64,000 bases of DNA from positions 1 through 64,000 of the forward strand of contig JAHRWD010000059.1 in NCBI GenBank assembly GCA_019090315.1, in the 5' to 3' direction. Both the position numbers and the translations under genes were made by a program. This DNA is from Pseudomonadales bacterium. GTDB lineage: Bacteria > Pseudomonadota > Gammaproteobacteria > Pseudomonadales > JAHRWD01. Positions 44,387-52,955 of this stretch are shown here, piece by piece; position 1 is the stretch's first letter, and every line of letters begins with the position of its first letter. Below the pieces are notes generated by a model. That model worked only from the letters and a program-made list of their open reading frames with translations. It searched no databases and was not told the origin of the DNA.

Positions 44387-46745
44387 CTGAAGACTGAAGC
44401 CTCTCTTCCGAGAACTTACTGTAGTCTGTAGCTCTACGAATCGGTTTGCGGCCAGTCGCCTTAATCCAGCATTCAAGCTCCATCGCTGTTACCTCTTGCC
44501 CAAATGAAGCACCGGCAGATCTGGAAATTGACTCATTCATCAACGTTCCTCCCAGGTCATTCGCACCAGCATTTAAACAGGCAATGGCACCCGCCTGCCC
44601 CAGCTTTGGCCAGGACACTTGAATATTACTGATATGCGGGTGCAGGCCGAGGCGTGCTACCGCATGCATTAAAAGAGTCTCCCGATAAGTTGGTCCCTTT
44701 CGAGCCATACCTCGACGAAATAGTGGTGATTCCATATGCACATAGGGCAATGGCACAAACTCTGTAATTTTGCCCAAACCACCCTGTATCGCTTTTTTCT
44801 GCAGTGACCGTATCGTTACAAGATGACGAGCCCAATGCTCAGGCCCGTCAATGTGCCCAAACATGATGGTCGAAGTGGTATCTATTCCTGCTTGATGCGC
44901 AGATGAGATCACTTCACACCACTGACTCGTATCGATTTTATCGGGGCTCAGTTTTGCACGAACTCTTTCATCAAGGATCTCCGCCGCAGTTCCGGGCATA
45001 CTGTTTAAACCTGCCTTTTTCAGCTCAGCCAAAAACTGCTGGACCGACAACCCCAGGGTGCTGGCACCCTGCCATACCTCAAGCGGTGAAAAGGCGTGAA
45101 TATGAAGGCCAGGGGCAGCCTGTTTGACGGCTTTCAATATATCCAGATAGGTTTCACCGGTATATTCCGGATGTATGCCGCCCTGCATACAGACTTCAGT
45201 TGCGCCTTTGTCCTGTGCTTCTACTACACGCGTGGCGATTTCGTCCAACCCCAGCTTATAGGGTTTATCACGCAGGTTTTCCCGCACCCTACCCTTGGCA
45301 AATGCACAAAAACCACAACTGAAATAGCAAATATTGGTGTAATTGATATTTCGATTGATAACATAGGAAACTTCATCACCATTTATCTGTTTGCGCAACC
45401 TGTCAGCGCTCTCGCATACATAGTCAAAATCGCTACCGCGCGCGTGAAACAGCTGTTCCAGATCTCGCTCCGACAGCTCGTTGTCCTCGAATACGGCTTC
45501 GACAATACCTGTAATTTCAGAGCTCGGTGATACTCGACGCGGGTTCGCTACAGGAATCCGCTGCTCTTTACCCACAAACCAATCACTATCCCGAATATAA
45601 CCACTTCCATCCAGAGTGCTTAACAGCGCTTTGTGTAGATCTTTATCTACCCACTTTTCGATATTTTTTGCATAGCTGGGATAAACCGGCGCACGCTGAA
45701 CCAAGAATTTTCCAGCGGCTTCAGTTTGTCGCGCAAGATCATCGAGATGTGGCCAGGGTGCTTCGGGATTCACATGGTCAGGAGTCACTGGGGATACGCC
45801 GCCCCAGTCGTTGATCCCTGCCTCAATCAGCTGCGCAAGCACTCCGGGATTGAGGTTGGGTGGCACCTGAATATTCATTTCAGAGCCCAATACAATACGA
45901 CTTACCGCCAGTGTCCAGAGTAATTCGTTCAGATCTGGCTCCGGGGCATTCGCCATCAGCGTTCCGGGTTTGGCGCGGAAATTTTGAACGATCACTTCCT
46001 GAATATGGCCATATTGTTGATGCAGCTCCCGAATCTTAAGCAATGCTTCAATACGTTCCCGGCGGGTTTCGCCAATACCTATCAGGATGCCTGTGGTGAA
46101 AGGAACCCTGGCTTTACCCGCTGCTTTTAATGTAGCGATACGCGCCGCCGGCTGTTTATCCGGTGAGCCAAAGTGCGGCCCTCCCCTTTCCGATAATCGC
46201 TCGGCGCTGGTCTCCAGCATAGTACCCATCGATATCGAACCGCGACGTAGCTCGGTCAATTCGTCAAATGTCATACAACCCGGATTGAGATGTGGCAACA
46301 AACCGGTCTCTGTGTAGATTGCCCGGGACACCTTTGCCAGATATTCCAGCGTTGAGCTACAACCCAACTTCTCCAACGCTTCACGGGCTGCTCGATACCG
46401 TAGCTCTGGTCGTTCGCCCAGTGTGAGCAGCGCTTCCGTACAGCCCATCTCGGCGCCGCGGCGGGCAATCTCCAGAGCCTGTTCGATCGATAGATACAGG
46501 GATTCAACCTGCTTTGGTGTTTTAGCAAAAGTACAGTAATGACAAACGTCCCTGCACAGTTGAGTGAGAGGGATGAATACCTTACGTGAATAGGAGATCA
46601 GTTTTCCATGCTGTTGATCTCTCATCGCGGCAGCAATTTCCATCAATCCAGCGGTATCTGTCTCGTCCGCTAGTCGCAGCGCCTGTTGCTCGCTGATGAG
46701 AGTGTCGCGATCGAACTGAAACGATGGACGATTAAAGCTATTCAT
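44358..46745 (-). CDS. fbiC: FO synthase, fused CofG-CofH radical SAM enzyme
   Basis: This 795-residue protein carries two radical SAM domains in one chain, the fused FbiC layout. The CofG half has its CxxxCxxC cluster at Cys64/68/71 (CRDVCHYC). The CofH half has Cys473/477/480 (CYFSCGFC). Together they build 7,8-didemethyl-8-hydroxy-5-deazariboflavin (FO), the chromophore of F420, from tyrosine and a flavin precursor. Other CofG marks are NPGCMTFDEL and LNPGVLAQLIEAGINDWGGVSPVT split over about 298-321. Start overlaps the cofC stop by four bases. It is the last gene of the F420 operon. Confidence 0.95.
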   Translation of the reverse strand: MNSFNRPSFQFDRDTLISEQQALRLADETDTAGLMEIAAAMRDQQHGKLISYSRKVFIPLTQLCRDVCHYCTFAKTPKQVESLYLSIEQALEIARRGAEMGCTEALLTLGERPELRYRAAREALEKLGCSSTLEYLAKVSRAIYTETGLLPHLNPGCMTFDELTELRRGSISMGTMLETSAERLSERGGPHFGSPDKQPAARIATLKAAGKARVPFTTGILIGIGETRRERIEALLKIRELHQQYGHIQEVIVQNFRAKPGTLMANAPEPDLNELLWTLAVSRIVLGSEMNIQVPPNLNPGVLAQLIEAGINDWGGVSPVTPDHVNPEAPWPHLDDLARQTEAAGKFLVQRAPVYPSYAKNIEKWVDKDLHKALLSTLDGSGYIRDSDWFVGKEQRIPVANPRRVSPSSEITGIVEAVFEDNELSERDLEQLFHARGSDFDYVCESADRLRKQINGDEVSYVINRNINYTNICYFSCGFCAFAKGRVRENLRDKPYKLGLDEIATRVVEAQDKGATEVCMQGGIHPEYTGETYLDILKAVKQAAPGLHIHAFSPLEVWQGASTLGLSVQQFLAELKKAGLNSMPGTAAEILDERVRAKLSPDKIDTSQWCEVISSAHQAGIDTTSTIMFGHIDGPEHWARHLVTIRSLQKKAIQGGLGKITEFVPLPYVHMESPLFRRGMARKGPTYRETLLMHAVARLGLHPHISNIQVSWPKLGQAGAIACLNAGANDLGGTLMNESISRSAGASFGQEVTAMELECWIKATGRKPIRRATDYSKFSEERLQSSANLDLQQIL

Positions 46746-47491
46746 AACCGCTGTTCCTTCGGCTTGCCAGTATCCAGTCTAGCGGTGTCCAGCTTAGCAG
46801 CGTCGATAGATGGATTCAGTGCCCTGAGGTTTTGATTTATCCAACTCAGAGTGCGGCTGTCCGCTCTCAATTTATGCTGATTTAGCAACAAAGAATTCAG
46901 ATCATCCGGTGTATCAATATCCAGAGCAAAGGAGGGAAGATCCGGAAAAAACAGGTTTGCAACCAGCTTTTGTGCCTGCAGTTTGTGCAGTTGGTAACTA
47001 TGCTCGCCATAGCTGAATTCAATGAGGTCCGGTGGTGAGACCAGCATAGCGTTGGTGCCGTCGGCGTTCTGATCAGATACCAATGCAAGGGTCGGCGCTT
47101 CGCCGGCACAAGTATTCCCCAGTTCAACAAGTTTTCGTATCTCCACACAGCTAATCAATGGAATATCAGCGGGCAGCACCAGCATCTTCTCGACACCCTG
47201 TTGTACCAGGTGGTTCGCGGCTTTGTTAATGGCGGCATTCAAACCCGAATCAATGGGTTCCTGCAATATTAAAGCTCCATAAGCACTAGCCAGCTCAAGG
47301 GCCTGGGGTTCACTGGAAACCATCAGCACCTTATCGATCTGTTCGACCTGGCTCAGAGCAACCAGCACATCTTCCAGCATTGCCAGGACCAGATTTTTCC
47401 GAGTCTGGCCATCGAGGCAGTCGGATAAACGGCTCTTCGCTTCAGCGAATGATTTAACGGGAACCACCGCCCAAGTTGAACAATCAGCCAT
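46742..47491 (-). CDS. cofC: CofC/FbiD-like phosphoenol guanylyltransferase
   Basis: The 249-residue protein matches the CofC nucleotidyltransferase: VVPVKSFAEAKSRLSDCL at the N-terminus, MLVLPADIPL with the metal aspartate (about 105-114), and LVSDQNADGTNAML. It activates a phosphorylated C3 acid (2-phospholactate, PEP or 3-phosphoglycerate, depending on lineage) with GTP to give the side-chain donor of F420. The substrate cannot be read with confidence here. The last about 45 residues (after LNSLLLNQHKL) are variable. Start overlaps cofD by 8 bases and stop overlaps fbiC by 4, showing tight coupling. Confidence 0.9.
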   Translation of the reverse strand: MADCSTWAVVPVKSFAEAKSRLSDCLDGQTRKNLVLAMLEDVLVALSQVEQIDKVLMVSSEPQALELASAYGALILQEPIDSGLNAAINKAANHLVQQGVEKMLVLPADIPLISCVEIRKLVELGNTCAGEAPTLALVSDQNADGTNAMLVSPPDLIEFSYGEHSYQLHKLQAQKLVANLFFPDLPSFALDIDTPDDLNSLLLNQHKLRADSRTLSWINQNLRALNPSIDAAKLDTARLDTGKPKEQRL

Positions 47492-48485
47492 TTGAACCCG
47501 ACAAACTCAGCGCAAACGCCAGGGTTTGCGTTGCTAGCGATTGCTTGATCTGCAAATCCACCATCATGGTATCGGTAACCAATACCGGCAAGCCCGTTGA
47601 TCGTATGGTTTGCGCCTGACTGCTATCCAGTTGATCTATTACCATTCCGTCGAGCAGGTCACCATAGTGAGCCGCGATTGCTGCCGGAGTGGCGGGCACA
47701 TCAAGCTCCGCCATCATTTTTGCAGCGGGACCTTTAATTGCAACGCCGCCTACAATTGGCGAGATCGCCAGTACTTTTGCTGGACTGCTGATCAATGTCT
47801 GCCGAACACCGGGTAAGGCAAGAATGGGATCGATACTGACGTAAGGGTTTGAGGGGCAAATAATGATTGCAGCGAGATCCGGATCATTTAATCGATGCAA
47901 AAAATCAGGGGAAGCGGTTGCCGATTCAATACCATCAAAACTGAAACCGACCACCTGCGGCAGACATTGTTGCTCTACAAAATAACGCTGAAAAGGTAGA
48001 TTTTCTATTTTCGCCTGCTGCCCAGATTTTGTATTTTCCTTAACTTTCACAATAGTACGAACAGGGTCATCACTCATTGGGATCAAGCTATGCTGAATCC
48101 CGAACGCCTTTGCGAATGACTGGGTTATCTTACTGAGGCTTCGGCCCTGTCTAAGTTGCTGAGTACGTAATACGTGCAGCGCCAAATCCCGATCCCCAAG
48201 CTGAAACCAGTCTTCACCATTAAGTTCACGAACTGTTTCCATAAAATTCCAGGTTTCGTCCCGCCGGCCCCAGCCCATCTCCTGGTTGTCGCGCCCCGAC
48301 AATGCATACAGGTGTGTATCAATATCGGGACTGATATGTAGGCCGAGTTGTTCAAAGTCATCACCGCTGTTGATCACTATCGACAGTTGTTCAGGCGGCA
48401 AAATTTTAGTTAAACCCAGCGCCAGTTTTGCACCACCGACACCACCAGATAATGCCAGTACGGTCTGCTTAGGTTTCAAATTCAT
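47484..48485 (-). CDS. cofD: 2-phospho-L-lactate transferase (LPPG:FO type)
   Basis: The 333-residue enzyme attaches the activated C3-phosphate unit to FO, giving F420-0 or dehydro-F420-0. The N-terminal substrate loop LALSGGVGGAKLALGL (about 10-25) is the CofD hallmark, followed by NSGDDFEQLGLHISPDIDTH with metal-binding aspartates. PSNPYVSIDPILALPGVR and SPIVGGVAIKGPAAKMM form the later conserved block. The start overlaps cofE by four bases (ATGA). The length is normal for the family. Confidence 0.95.
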   Translation of the reverse strand: MNLKPKQTVLALSGGVGGAKLALGLTKILPPEQLSIVINSGDDFEQLGLHISPDIDTHLYALSGRDNQEMGWGRRDETWNFMETVRELNGEDWFQLGDRDLALHVLRTQQLRQGRSLSKITQSFAKAFGIQHSLIPMSDDPVRTIVKVKENTKSGQQAKIENLPFQRYFVEQQCLPQVVGFSFDGIESATASPDFLHRLNDPDLAAIIICPSNPYVSIDPILALPGVRQTLISSPAKVLAISPIVGGVAIKGPAAKMMAELDVPATPAAIAAHYGDLLDGMVIDQLDSSQAQTIRSTGLPVLVTDTMMVDLQIKQSLATQTLAFALSLSGSNG

Positions 48486-49282
48486 CGAAACAGATCTCGC
48501 TCTGTTTCCCGTTGCAAGACTTCAGCGCCACAATCATGGTTTTCCGCATCACCCAATGACGCACCTCTGATCAGCACAATCGGTCTTGCCTCGGCCGCTT
48601 GCCCCATCAACAGGGAAGCCGCGCTAGCCAGCTCGTCGGCATAACCCAGTTCGGTAGCCTGTAACTGCTGATCAAACAAATCGGATTCACCACATAAATC
48701 ATGTAATGGCTCAAGGCCAGACACCCCGATAGCAAGACCGACGGTGCCTTTTCGCCAGGCTCGGCCAACGCTGTCGCTGATCACCACACCTACATCCACA
48801 TCCAGGGTTGCTTTCAACTGTTTGCGAATTTTTTCAGCCGATCGGTTCGGGTTTTGGGGCAGTAGTAATACTCGAGTATCCGCTTCAAATTCAGCTTCAT
48901 TAGTTGCGTAACCATTACTAATATTGGAATGATCAATACCCGCGTTAGCATGAATCAGCCCAAGTCGATGCTGCACGATTAATACCCCGGGCACAGCTCT
49001 GATCACCTGTTGGGATTCGGACAAAATCAACTCTACCAGACGTGGATCTTTTCCTACTTTTTCTGCCAGATGTTTTGCATCGTCGGAAACTGTTACTGAA
49101 ACCAGGTCACGATAACAATCCTCGGATTTTGAGATAATTTTCTGGGCAATCACAACAATGTCACCGTTTTTAAGATCTAGCCCGCTTTCTTTTACGCCAT
49201 CAATAATGATTTCGTCTAAATCATTCCCCGGTTCTACCAGAGGAATATTCTTTAGTGCAAATAGCTGTATTTCGTCGCTCAT
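48482..49282 (-). CDS. cofE: coenzyme F420-0:L-glutamate ligase
   Basis: I start at ATG 49282 (266 residues), 19 bases after the npdG stop; a TTG 13 codons earlier would overlap it. The protein adds glutamate residues to F420-0 with GTP. Marks are LKNIPLVEPGNDLDEII, IVVIAQKIISKSE, LIHANAGIDHSN, VVISDSVGRAWRKGTVGLAIG and ELASAASLLMGQ. It is the short stand-alone CofE type: the C-terminal FMN reductase domain found in mycobacterial FbiB is absent. This leaves open how dehydro-F420-0 would be reduced if PEP is the donor. Confidence 0.94.
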   Translation of the reverse strand: MSDEIQLFALKNIPLVEPGNDLDEIIIDGVKESGLDLKNGDIVVIAQKIISKSEDCYRDLVSVTVSDDAKHLAEKVGKDPRLVELILSESQQVIRAVPGVLIVQHRLGLIHANAGIDHSNISNGYATNEAEFEADTRVLLLPQNPNRSAEKIRKQLKATLDVDVGVVISDSVGRAWRKGTVGLAIGVSGLEPLHDLCGESDLFDQQLQATELGYADELASAASLLMGQAAEARPIVLIRGASLGDAENHDCGAEVLQRETERDLFR

Positions 49283-49301
49283 ATGAATAATTATTTTGCT
49301 A

Positions 49302-49973
49302 TCAATCAGAGGAAGAACCAAGGCCAGTGATCCGAATACCGGCGTGACCTTTGTAGCGTTTATTGATATGGATTAGCACAGAGGTCAATGCCTCTGCGAC
49401 CACGGCGTTGTCCAGCGGCCCCGCGTGATAGGCATTTATACCCGCCAATTCCGCTAGTTCGATCACCTGCTCACGGGCTTTTGGATCATCCCCTGTTACC
49501 AACACGTCACAATCAACAGGACCTGTTGCCTGTAAATTTGCAGCAGCAACATTTTGAAATGCAGAGACTACATTGACATCTTCTCCCAATATTTTCTGAG
49601 TGATTAGTGCGGCTGCGCCCTGCTCTGGCAATTGCACCCGCGCAACCTTTGGTGGTACCAACGGCACGGTGACGTCTATAAAGATCTTTCCCTGGGCGCA
49701 TTCTTTGATCTCATTTAACAGATCAGCCTGATGACTAAAGGGCACGGTGAGCACCAGAATATCCCCAGCCTCAGCGGCAGCGCGGTTATCTAGCCCTGCC
49801 CGAAATGTCACACCATACTTTTCAGAAAGTTCAGCCACTGCGGTTTCCGCCTTTTGCTGACTGCGGGAACCAATCACCACGGGTAAGCCAGCCGCAGCCC
49901 AGCGCCATGCAAGCCCGCTACCGAGTGCGCCAGAACCGCCCAAAATCGCAATTACAGGTTTTTGATCTGTCAT
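49302..49973 (-). CDS. npdG: NADPH-dependent F420 reductase
   Basis: I start at ATG 49973 (223 residues); a GTG 11 codons upstream lies in the inverted repeat. The N-terminal Rossmann motif AILGGSGALGSGLAWRWA is followed by VVIGSRSQQKAE, which reads the NADP phosphate. Later blocks are LTVPFSHQADLL, FIDVTVPLVPP, VSAFQNVAAANLQ and DVLVTGDD. It passes hydride between NADPH and F420, charging the coenzyme. It is the first gene of the F420 operon, immediately downstream of a candidate promoter and operator. Confidence 0.92.
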   Translation of the reverse strand: MTDQKPVIAILGGSGALGSGLAWRWAAAGLPVVIGSRSQQKAETAVAELSEKYGVTFRAGLDNRAAAEAGDILVLTVPFSHQADLLNEIKECAQGKIFIDVTVPLVPPKVARVQLPEQGAAALITQKILGEDVNVVSAFQNVAAANLQATGPVDCDVLVTGDDPKAREQVIELAELAGINAYHAGPLDNAVVAEALTSVLIHINKRYKGHAGIRITGLGSSSD

Positions 49974-49990
49974 AGTTGCAGTGTCTACCG

Positions 49991-50015
49991 TTGTAGAAAA
50001 TGCCACATTCTACAA
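49991..50015. promoter_or_regulatory. perfect inverted repeat at the F420 operon start
   Basis: TTGTAGAA-N9-TTCTACAA is a perfect 8-9-8 inverted repeat 18 bases upstream of the npdG ATG. A third copy of the half-site TTGTAGAA lies at 50071-50078. On the minus strand, the distal arm contains TAGAAT (50012-50007), a good -10 candidate that would start transcription near 50000 with a leader of about 27 bases. A repressor bound here would block the promoter. The identity of the regulator is unknown. Confidence 0.55.
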
Positions 50016-50109
50016 TAGATCCCGAACAGAAAAGTCTATCCATTGATCCAGGTCTATTTTGTGGGTGGATTTGTAGAATTGACGGCCGTAAACTGAAGGC
50101 AATCTGTTT

Positions 50110-50139
50110 TTGGAAAAGAACCTGCAGGCTAACTATATT
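50110..50139 (+). promoter_or_regulatory. candidate promoter for the acyl-CoA dehydrogenase
   Basis: TTGGAA (50110-50115) and TATATT (50134-50139) are spaced by 18 bases. The position is 57 bases upstream of the acyl-CoA dehydrogenase start, with AAGGGA as its ribosome site. It would share the divergent control region with the F420 operon. Confidence 0.4.
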
Positions 50140-50195
50140 ACCCGGTAGGAACAGATTGGAGACTGATACTCACTTACAAAAAAAGGGACAACGCT

Positions 50196-51356
50196 ATGGA
50201 TTTTACACTATCCGATGAACACCAGATGATTCTCGATTCGGCGGATAAAATCGCCGTTAAATATAATCGAAAATATATTTTAGAGCACTCCAAAAACAAA
50301 TCCTTTCCGCAAGAAATGTGGGACGAGATGGGAGATCAGGGCTTTCTGGGCATAAGCTGCCCCTCTGAATATGGCGGAGCCGGCATGGGCGTAACGGCTC
50401 TTTCACTTCTGCAGGAACGTTTGGCGGAGCACGGGGTTGCACCGCTCTATTTTGTTGTTAACCAGGGTATCGCAATTCCGGTTATTGGCAAACACGGCAC
50501 TGAAGAACAGAAAGAGCGCTGGCTGCCGGATATGGCTATGGGCACCAGCCGATGCTGTTTTGCGATCACTGAACCGAACTCCGGCACCAATACCTTTAAA
50601 ATGAAATCGCTCGCAAAACCAGATGGTGATGACTTCATTCTTAACGGTTCAAAACTTTTTATCAGTGCCGTTAACCACGTCAACAAAATGCTGATTGTTG
50701 CGCGTACAGAGTCCTATTCAGATCACGATACCAGAAAGAAAGGTTTGACCCTGTTTGTGGTGGATACAGACACACCGGGCCTGACCTACGACCGGATGGA
50801 CACTCAGCTGGCAGGTACCGCCAGTCAGTTTTTTGTCTATTTTAATGATGTAAGAATACCCAAAGAAAATGTATTGGGTGAAGTGGGCAAAGGCCTGAAT
50901 GTACTATTTGACTCACTTAACCCGGAGCGAATTATTGTGGCCTCCGGTGCAGTAGGCGCTGGCCGCTATGTGATTAAGCGCGCAGTGGAATATGCCAACG
51001 AGCGAATCATCTTTGATAAGCCGATCTCCTCCTATCAAGGCCTGCAACATCCGCTTGCGGAAGCCAAGGCACTGCTTGAAACCGCGTCATTGATGACCAG
51101 GAAAGCTGCCTGGGCACAGGATGCGGGGGAAAATGCTGGTGAATTTGCCAACATAGCCAAATACACAGCAGCAGAGGCCAACTTCAAGGCGGCGGATGCA
51201 GCCATGCAGGTACACGGTGGTTATGCGTTTACTGAAAGTATGGATATGCTGGATCACTTCATTGGTGCACGTCTTGGTAAGATTGCGCCGATCAACCGTG
51301 AAATGAACCTTAACTATATTGGTGAGCATGTTTTAGGCATGCACAAATCCTACTGA
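50196..51356 (+). CDS. acyl-CoA dehydrogenase family protein
   Basis: The 386-residue flavoprotein has the three-domain acyl-CoA dehydrogenase layout. N-terminal helices are followed by FAITEPNSGTNTFKM and the beta domain, then RIIVASGAVGAGR and the C-terminal helical bundle. VHGGYAFTES (about 351-360) holds the likely catalytic Glu in the position of the medium-chain enzyme base. It would oxidise an acyl-CoA to the 2-enoyl form, passing electrons to ETF, but the substrate is not defined. It is transcribed divergently from the F420 operon, with a strong terminator after it. A functional link to F420 is possible but unproven. Confidence 0.88.
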   Translation: MDFTLSDEHQMILDSADKIAVKYNRKYILEHSKNKSFPQEMWDEMGDQGFLGISCPSEYGGAGMGVTALSLLQERLAEHGVAPLYFVVNQGIAIPVIGKHGTEEQKERWLPDMAMGTSRCCFAITEPNSGTNTFKMKSLAKPDGDDFILNGSKLFISAVNHVNKMLIVARTESYSDHDTRKKGLTLFVVDTDTPGLTYDRMDTQLAGTASQFFVYFNDVRIPKENVLGEVGKGLNVLFDSLNPERIIVASGAVGAGRYVIKRAVEYANERIIFDKPISSYQGLQHPLAEAKALLETASLMTRKAAWAQDAGENAGEFANIAKYTAAEANFKAADAAMQVHGGYAFTESMDMLDHFIGARLGKIAPINREMNLNYIGEHVLGMHKSY

Positions 51357-51395
51357 TCCACGAATATTTTGGAGATGACTTTTTGAGCTCGTCGG

Positions 51396-51430
51396 GGGGT
51401 AGATATTGTAGATATCTACCCCTTTTTTTT
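51396..51430 (+). terminator. strong intrinsic terminator after the acyl-CoA dehydrogenase
   Basis: GGGGTAGATAT and ATATCTACCCC form a perfect 11-bp stem with a 5-base loop, followed by eight T residues. It begins 39 bases after the stop codon. The rest of the gap to zapG (51431-51622) shows no gene. Confidence 0.9.
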
Positions 51431-51622
51431 GGTGCACGGATAGATAGATCAAAAGTTGCTTTATCTAAAGACCGGCAGCTGGAATACGGTGCGCGCATGA
51501 GCTATCCTCACTTTAAACTGGGGTTCTTCCTGCATTATGCATGAAGAGCCACTACTGGATCGTTATTATAGTTTCAAAAGATTTTTCACCCGCTCAAGTT
51601 TGGGCTTATCAGGTAGCAATAG

Positions 51623-52075
51623 ATGGATAATATTTGGCTTCTTGCAGGAATTAGCATTGCAATTGGTGTGATAGCAGGCGCATGTGGCTTTTGGCTGATC
51701 GCTGGTCGCGATAAAAACGGTGCCATAGGATCGAAAAAACAGATCCGGGACCTGACTGAAAAGCTTGAAGTGCAGCAACAACAAATTGATGCGCATTTTG
51801 TAACGACGGCAGACCTGGTGAATAAACTTACACTTACCTATAAGGAAGTTTACGATCATCTTTCCCAGGGCGCACAAACTTTATGCGATCTTGATGCAGC
51901 AACGCAGGTTCTTGATGCACGAAAAAATGTAGCCAAGCTCATTGCATCGGATGACGCGCGTGACATCAACCCGGATCCCACTGGACCAGCAAAAGACTAC
52001 GCACCCAAAGCGCCTGATACAACCGGTACGCTGTCTGAAGGCTATGGTTTTACCAATGATAACCGCAACACTTAA
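51623..52075 (+). CDS. zapG: ZapG/YhcB (DUF1043) inner-membrane cell-shape protein
   Basis: The 150-residue protein has one N-terminal membrane span (about 5-26), then a coiled coil (about 35-60) with the YhcB segment KLEVQQQQIDAHF and LVNKLTLTYKEVYDHLSQGAQTLC. The C-terminal 50 residues are polar and disordered. YhcB/ZapG affects division and envelope synthesis. ATG follows AGGTAG. Its 3' end overlaps the convergent Nif3-like gene by four bases, and algW lies just beyond, a grouping also seen in Pseudomonas. Confidence 0.9.
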   Translation: MDNIWLLAGISIAIGVIAGACGFWLIAGRDKNGAIGSKKQIRDLTEKLEVQQQQIDAHFVTTADLVNKLTLTYKEVYDHLSQGAQTLCDLDAATQVLDARKNVAKLIASDDARDINPDPTGPAKDYAPKAPDTTGTLSEGYGFTNDNRNT

Positions 52076-52854
52076 ACAGGATTGTCGATATCAATAAACC
52101 GGTGTTCAATATCGAGAACACCGGCCAGATACTCCCCCACCGCCTGAACGCCGTATCGCTCGGTGGCATGATGACCCGCCGCATAAAAATGAATACCCGC
52201 TTCCTGTGCCTGATGAAAGGTTTGCTCTGACGCTTCACCGGTTAAATAGGCATCAAGCTGCATATCAATAGCCAAACCTATCATTCCTTGCGCCCCACCG
52301 GTACACCAGCCAATGGTTTCAATTTTCTGCTGCTCTTTTAATTGATTCGTCACATCAATATGCAGTGGAGTTCGATTTAATCGATCTTCAATCACGTTGG
52401 CTAATTCACTACCGGACATCGGCTGTTTGAGTCTACCAAAAGAACCAACCCCGCTTGAATTTCCACTATCAAGTTCAAGTTTTCCTACGGTTTCAAAATC
52501 GAGCAGATTGGCTAATTGAGCATTGTTACCATACACAGGGTGGCCATCGAGTGGCAGATGATAAGCCAGCAAACTCACATTGTTTTCAATCAGGGTTTTT
52601 ATTCGATGGAATTTTGGACCTACCAGCTCCGGTGCTTCACCCTGCCAGAAATACCCATGATGAACCAGAATAGCATCTGCCTGCACCGCTATCGCTTCAT
52701 CTAGCAGTGCCTGACAGGCGGTTACCCCTGTGACCAGCTGATTGATCTGTTTTTTACCCTGGACTTGCAGGCCATTGGGGCAGAAATCTTTCCACATAGT
52801 TGGTTGTAGCAGTTGATCCAGTGTAGCCACCAGTTTTTGCAATTCTATACCCAT
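52072..52854 (-). CDS. Nif3-like dinuclear metal centre protein
   Basis: This 260-residue protein matches the Nif3/YbgI family. Metal ligands are seen in ILVHHGYFW (about 59-67), LLAYHLPLDGHP (about 95-106) and GHHATERYGV near the C-terminus. These proteins form hexameric rings with two metals; links to GTP cyclohydrolase-like activity and metal handling are proposed but unsettled. The gene is divergent from algW and converges on zapG by four bases. Nothing unusual is seen. Confidence 0.92.
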   Translation of the reverse strand: MGIELQKLVATLDQLLQPTMWKDFCPNGLQVQGKKQINQLVTGVTACQALLDEAIAVQADAILVHHGYFWQGEAPELVGPKFHRIKTLIENNVSLLAYHLPLDGHPVYGNNAQLANLLDFETVGKLELDSGNSSGVGSFGRLKQPMSGSELANVIEDRLNRTPLHIDVTNQLKEQQKIETIGWCTGGAQGMIGLAIDMQLDAYLTGEASEQTFHQAQEAGIHFYAAGHHATERYGVQAVGEYLAGVLDIEHRFIDIDNPV

Positions 52855-52955
52855 GCTTCCAGCAGTCCTTAAATTGTCGTTTTTGTTCGAGCTGTTTTTA
52901 CCTGCAGAATTAAAGATATAATCAAACCCATTTTCTGCAGCACACCGAGCCAGCC

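Noticed and set aside
45096..45530. 144-codon plus-strand ORF
   Set aside because: It is antisense to fbiC and has no recognisable family features.
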